From positions 1 through 42,356 of IMG/VR virus record IMGVR_UViG_3300044798_000128: a stretch of DNA of 42,356 bases; one strand, 5' to 3'. Below, piece by piece: positions 39,464-42,356 of the stretch. Position numbers and translations under genes: made by a program. Numbering within the stretch: position 1 is the stretch's first letter; each line of letters begins with the position of its first letter. Source of the DNA: a virus. The notes under the pieces are model-generated. The model was not told where the DNA came from. It made no database searches and was given only the letters and a program-made list of their open reading frames with translations.

Positions 39464-40045
39464 ATGAAACCAGACATTTTGAGGCGCCAGCTCGAAGATG
39501 TACTGACAGAGTTTGAGGATCGGCCCTATCTGGGCATGAGCACGATCGGCAAATGCCCGCGCTACCTCTACGAGACGATGGTGCACGGCCGGTCGTCGCC
39601 GAATCTGCAAACGAAACGCTATTGCCATGAGGGCTATGTGCACGAGGCTGACATCCTGGAGCGCATGTGCCTGGCTGGCCTGGACGTGCGGGATCACAAC
39701 CTGGAGCTGGTGGCGCCCTTCGACGATCGTTTCCGGGGGCATATTGATGGGCGATTGGAGGATTGGTTGCTCGAAATCAAATCCGTGGATGATGACCGGT
39801 TCTCCAAAGTCCTCGATCGCGGGGCATTTTTCGAGCACATGGATCAATGCCAGATGTATATGCGGTACGGAGAGTTGCAGCAATCGCTCATCATCTACAA
39901 GTGCCGGAACACGGGCGAACTGTACCTCTATACCTTGCACCGCTCGGAGGAGCACGGCCAGCGCCTGGAACAAAAGGCGAAGGATGTCCTGGCCGCGGTG
40001 GATGCCGGGCAGCTACCGGCCTGCCTGTGTGGAAGATGCCGATGA
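39464..40045 (+). CDS. Cas4/RecB-like PD-(D/E)XK nuclease with Fe-S-type cysteines
   Basis: 193 residues from ATG 39464 (AAAGGAG upstream). Catalytic set: D95 (GHIDGR), E104-x-K106 (LLEIKSV), Q128/Q130 and Y132 (QCQMYMRY). C31 (GKCPR) together with C187, C189, C192 (CLCGRC) is the four-cysteine plan of Cas4-type iron-sulfur nucleases. Stand-alone phage Cas4-like enzymes act in replication or recombination; there is no CRISPR array here. Confidence 0.82.
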   Translation: MKPDILRRQLEDVLTEFEDRPYLGMSTIGKCPRYLYETMVHGRSSPNLQTKRYCHEGYVHEADILERMCLAGLDVRDHNLELVAPFDDRFRGHIDGRLEDWLLEIKSVDDDRFSKVLDRGAFFEHMDQCQMYMRYGELQQSLIIYKCRNTGELYLYTLHRSEEHGQRLEQKAKDVLAAVDAGQLPACLCGRCR

Positions 40046-40377
40046 CGATTGTTTCTGCGGTTGTTCTGGCGGCGTTGCGGGTGCATCCCGCGCGGAAGGT
40101 GAGCCGGTGCGAATTGTGCGCGCTGTCCGGTTGTTCGGATCGAGCAATCCGGGCGGCCATCTCGGAACTGCGCCGGGCCGGCTGGCTGATCGTCGGCGAC
40201 GAGTCCGGGTATTGGTTCGCTCGGAGTGTGGAGGAGGTGAACCAGGTCATCATGAATCTGGAGCGCCAGGAGCGCTCATTGCATGAGATCATCGAGGCGA
40301 TGCGGGGGGCGGCTATGTTTTGGTTTGGGGAATTCCCCTGTTTACCTACACCTACTCGCCCAGGTGAGTATCAGTAA
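40042..40377 (+). CDS. Winged-helix DNA-binding protein
   Basis: 111 residues from ATG 40042 (ATGA overlap; ATG 40036 also possible). CELCALSGCSDRAIRAAISE LRRAGWLIVGDESGYWFARS is a winged helix: recognition helix and beta wing. The stop TAA lies within the 21-bp box copy 14, so this regulator gene is tied to a box; it is one candidate for the box-binding protein. Confidence 0.7.
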   Translation: MTIVSAVVLAALRVHPARKVSRCELCALSGCSDRAIRAAISELRRAGWLIVGDESGYWFARSVEEVNQVIMNLERQERSLHEIIEAMRGAAMFWFGEFPCLPTPTRPGEYQ

Positions 40378-40388
40378 TCGGCGTTATT
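40368..40388 (-). repeat. Dispersed 21-bp box, copy 14
   Basis: Reverse-strand reading: left block AATAAC, spacer GCCG, right block ATTACTGATAC. It contains the TAA stop of the winged-helix gene and ends 21 bases before ATG 40410. Confidence 0.85.
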
Positions 40389-40409
40389 GTTCACAGAAGG
40401 AGGCGCAAG

Positions 40410-40562
40410 ATGAGTGATATGTTGGGCGGAAATGATGTACCGAGCGGGAGTGAGATAAGCGGTTGTAAGAGCATCATGTTCGGAATATTGCTCGTGGTCA
40501 TCGCCGTGGCGGTCGTGATCATTATTGCTATGGCGGCTTTGGGCGGGCGGCCTGTGGGGTGA
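40410..40562 (+). CDS. Small single-span membrane protein
   Basis: 50 residues; AAGGAGG upstream. MSDMLGGNDVPSGSEISGCK then one long membrane helix (SIMFGILLVVIAVAVVIIIA MAALG). Function unknown; could be holin-like. Confidence 0.6.
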   Translation: MSDMLGGNDVPSGSEISGCKSIMFGILLVVIAVAVVIIIAMAALGGRPVG

Positions 40563-40566
40563 TGTG

Positions 40567-40845
40567 ATGGCAACATTGGCAAAGACAATGAGATGTCCCG
40601 GCTCGCAGGTGCTCCGCCGGCAGTCGATCGCAACTAACATTGACAAGGTGATCCAGTTCATGTTGGGAGAGCAAATCATGGAGCGGCGGTTGGTCTTGAC
40701 CGCCTTTGGGCCGACCGAGATCAGTACGGCCAGCCCGGTCGGGCATAAACTGGGCGATGCCAAACCGGGCGACACATTCACGGTGTCCATTCCCGAAGGC
40801 TATTTAGTTGTTAAGGTACTGTCGGTAGGCGTTTCGCCTGCCTGA
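40567..40845 (+). CDS. Small hypothetical protein
   Basis: 92 residues from ATG 40567. C-terminal half looks like a small beta domain (LGDAKPGDTFTVSIPEGYLV VKVLSVG). No strong ribosome site. Not recognised. Confidence 0.5.
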   Translation: MATLAKTMRCPGSQVLRRQSIATNIDKVIQFMLGEQIMERRLVLTAFGPTEISTASPVGHKLGDAKPGDTFTVSIPEGYLVVKVLSVGVSPA

Positions 40846-40890
40846 TTGAATTGTACGCCCGGAATGACGTTTTTCGTCCAATGAGTTTAG

Positions 40891-41121
40891 ATGAAAACTC
40901 AATATCAATATATCCATTTTGTGAAGGTGGCAGACAAACCCAAGACATCGGTTTGGAGTTGCCGCAATACCCATCGTGGTGATGAATTGGGCGAGGTTCA
41001 CTGGTATCCTGCATGGCGGCAATATTGTTACTTTCCTACTCAGCCAGCAATCTATAGCATTGGTTGCCTTGCTGACATCGAAGATTTTATAAGGCATCTA
41101 TCTAATGAGTTGGGAGTCTAA
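40891..41121 (+). CDS. Conserved small hypothetical protein
   Basis: 76 residues. YIHFVKVADKPKTSVWSCRN ... LGEVHWYPAWRQYCYFPTQP ... IGCLADIEDFIRHL matches a family of short phage and bacterial proteins of unknown role that I recall by its WR(Q)YC(F)FP core. Weak ribosome site. Its codon use is AT-richer than its neighbours. Confidence 0.65.
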   Translation: MKTQYQYIHFVKVADKPKTSVWSCRNTHRGDELGEVHWYPAWRQYCYFPTQPAIYSIGCLADIEDFIRHLSNELGV

Positions 41122-41122
41122 C

Positions 41123-41449
41123 ATGCAGATTGATCCGGTTGTATGGACCTGGGCGACGTTGATCGCCGGCGCGCTGCTGACGGCGCTGGTGTTGGCCGTG
41201 GGGCATTGGTTTCCCTGGCCGCAGAAGTTAGATCGCATCTCGGCGTATGTCTACGGTGTGCTCTCGATCCTGGCCGGCTTTGCGCTTTGGCGGCTGCTCA
41301 ATGCAGACTGGCAAGTGGTCGTGGGGTTGGTGATCATTTGTTGCGCTGGCGGTTTGACTGTTATTCTGGCGTACCGGATTGATGGCTGGGTGCTTGCAAT
41401 TCGCAAGGCGCAGAAGGCTGAGGCGACGGATGCTGAGCTCGCGGGATGA
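41123..41449 (+). CDS. Three-span membrane protein
   Basis: 108 residues from ATG 41123 (TTGGGAG upstream; ATG 41105 also in frame). Three membrane helices (WATLIAGALLTALVLAVGHW; ISAYVYGVLSILAGFALWRL; VVVGLVIICCAGGLTVILAY) and a charged tail. Holin-like topology, but other roles are possible. Confidence 0.6.
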   Translation: MQIDPVVWTWATLIAGALLTALVLAVGHWFPWPQKLDRISAYVYGVLSILAGFALWRLLNADWQVVVGLVIICCAGGLTVILAYRIDGWVLAIRKAQKAEATDAELAG

Positions 41450-41660
41450 AGCCTGGGATCGGGTGCGATCGCTGGAGACGCTGCTGGCGTTGCTGAGCGT
41501 TATTGAGGATCGCCGCCGGGTGATCCGTGCACACGCCTGGCGCGAAGGCAGTTGGCAGCAGGTCTTTGAAGAGGCGACAGCGATGGGGCACGATCTCAAA
41601 TTGTTTCGAGATACGCTCTCGGAGCGATGGCATGAATTGATGGACGATGCCCAAGTGTAA
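41430..41660 (+). CDS. Small helical hypothetical protein
   Basis: 76 residues from ATG 41430, overlapping the membrane protein gene by 20 bases. Charged helices throughout (SSRDEAWDRVRSLETLLALL SVIEDRRRVIRAHAWREGSW). Not recognised. Confidence 0.5.
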   Translation: MLSSRDEAWDRVRSLETLLALLSVIEDRRRVIRAHAWREGSWQQVFEEATAMGHDLKLFRDTLSERWHELMDDAQV

Positions 41661-41868
41661 CTGCTGCGGGCGCGCGCTGCGTTCGCCGGAAAGTGTGGCG
41701 AAGGGCATCGGCCCGGAGTGTGAGGGCCGGCATGTCCGTGGACATGGCCGGCAGAGTGCCAGCAGCGCCGGCGGCGTACGCCGGAAGCGTATGCCTGAAC
41801 TCGAGGCTATCGGGAACCCGGCCACGTCGCCGGCTTTGGCCTGGCCCATTTGGAAAGGAAAGTGTGAG
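41647..41868 (+). CDS. DUF6011-like zinc-binding module, in frame with ParB
   Basis: From ATG 41647 the frame reads MPKCNCCGRALRSPESVAKG IGPEC, a cysteine pattern of DUF6011-type small phage proteins, and runs without a stop for 74 codons into the ParB start at 41869. So either ParB is 674 residues with this module fused, or translation starts again at 41869 (AAGGA about ten bases upstream). The 16-bp palindrome copy D lies in it. It overlaps the previous gene by 14 bases. Confidence 0.55.
41731..41746. promoter_or_regulatory. 16-bp palindrome, copy D; parS-like candidate
   Basis: CATGTC, centre CGTG, GACATG, identical to copy B and flanked by CCGG on both sides. It lies 122 bases upstream of ATG 41869 of ParB. 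ParB proteins often bind a 16-bp palindrome near their own gene, so this is the best parS candidate. Confidence 0.6.
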
Positions 41869-42356
41869 ATGGAGAATATCTGGATTCCTGAGCTGGTTCC
41901 GCTCGATCAGTGCGGCCCGAATCCTTGGCAAGTGCGGGCCGAGGATGCGGCGCACGTCATGGACGTGGCGCGCAGCATCGCCGAGCACGATCTGATCCAG
42001 CCCGGCACGGGACGCCGGGTGGACGGGCGCGTGCAACTGGCGGTCGCGCACACGAGATTGGCAGCATTTCGGTACCTCAACGAGCAGTTCGGGGTACCTG
42101 GCAATGGCCAGGCCGGGGACAAGTACACGGCGTTCCCGGTGATCGTGCGCGAGCTGAGCGACGAGCAGATGGCGGCGTACGCCATCGAAGAAAATTTCAA
42201 GCGCAAGGATTTGAGCGCGATCGAGAAGGGCCGAGCGCTCCAGCGGTACCTGACCGATTTCGGCAAGACGCAGGCCGAAGCCGGCGAGCGGCTCAACCTG
42301 ACGCAATCGGCAGTCTCGCATTTGCTGCGGCTGCTCGACCTGCCCGAGCCGGTGCA
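41869..42356 (+). CDS. parB: ParB/Spo0J-family protein, N-terminal part (continues at 1-1442)
   Basis: Residues 1-162 of the 600-residue protein; the gene runs off the window end and continues at 1. The ParB N-terminal domain is seen in LVPLDQCGPNPWQVR, VAHTRLAAFRYL (the G-x-R-R-like box has AHTR here) and AIEENFKRKDLSAIEKG, the helix leading to the DNA-binding domain. The AHTR variant may change the CTP-binding motif. See the entry at 1-1442. Confidence 0.9.
   Translation, partial: MENIWIPELVPLDQCGPNPWQVRAEDAAHVMDVARSIAEHDLIQPGTGRRVDGRVQLAVAHTRLAAFRYLNEQFGVPGNGQAGDKYTAFPVIVRELSDEQMAAYAIEENFKRKDLSAIEKGRALQRYLTDFGKTQAEAGERLNLTQSAVSHLLRLLDLPEPV
42230..42356. repeat. Terminal direct repeat, right copy (identical to 1-127)
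   Basis: Last 127 bases equal the first 127. See the left copy for interpretation. Confidence 0.95.

Overview
The window appears to be one complete circular phage or prophage genome. Its last 127 bases (42230-42356) repeat its first 127 exactly, so the unique circle is about 42,229 bp. The ends fall inside a ParB-family gene that reads in frame across the join. The gene set is that of a temperate virus with a long non-contractile tail: terminase, portal, SPP1 gp7-like head protein, scaffold, major capsid, tail tube, tape measure and tail-tip proteins, but no sheath. It also has two tyrosine recombinases, an XRE repressor, and an attP that copies the 3' part of a proline tRNA gene. The host is not certain. 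A replication protein starting with a DnaA domain I resembling those of Chloroflexota, and an LPxTG-like surface protein, suggest a Chloroflexota bacterium (weak inference).

Layout. 41869 through the join to 1442: ParB. 1509-5839: a beta-helix adhesin, a gene broken by an in-frame TGA, a PD-(D/E)XK nuclease, a membrane protein, a DnaA-domain-I replication protein and small genes. 5840-6256: palindromes, direct repeats and a terminator (candidate origin and late-control region). 6257-8548: a holin-like membrane protein, a small protein, a ParB/Srx-domain protein and an ABC-ATPase/GNAT fusion, faced by a reverse-strand ASCH-domain gene (8564-8980). 9086-32071: head, neck, tail and fibre genes on the plus strand, interrupted by a reverse-strand two-gene cassette (21846-22413) with a fully consensus sigma70 promoter and its own terminator. 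32093-34862, minus strand: integrase, attP, a membrane protein, a lipoprotein and the XRE repressor. 35016-41660: early and accessory plus-strand genes, including overlapping tiny membrane peptides, a second tyrosine recombinase, a DNA adenine methylase, a Cas4-like nuclease and a winged-helix protein.

The most striking signal is a dispersed 21-bp asymmetric box, RATAAY, then NNNS, then ATTACTGATAC. There are 14 copies with an invariant 11-bp right half, spread around the whole circle and usually lying between genes just before a start codon, plus three weaker look-alikes. It resembles in arrangement the stoperator network of mycobacteriophage L5 but has a different sequence. A second dispersed element is a 16-bp palindrome (CATGTC, YRYG, GACATG) in four copies, one just upstream of the ParB core and one in the candidate origin region; it could be a parS-like site.

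Other points of note: a possible DNA-modification cassette (ParB/Srx, ABC-GNAT, ASCH, Dam); two genes interrupted by single in-frame stop codons; two solitary reverse-strand loci with near-consensus promoters that look like lysogenic morons; and no recognisable endolysin, replicative helicase, primase or polymerase.
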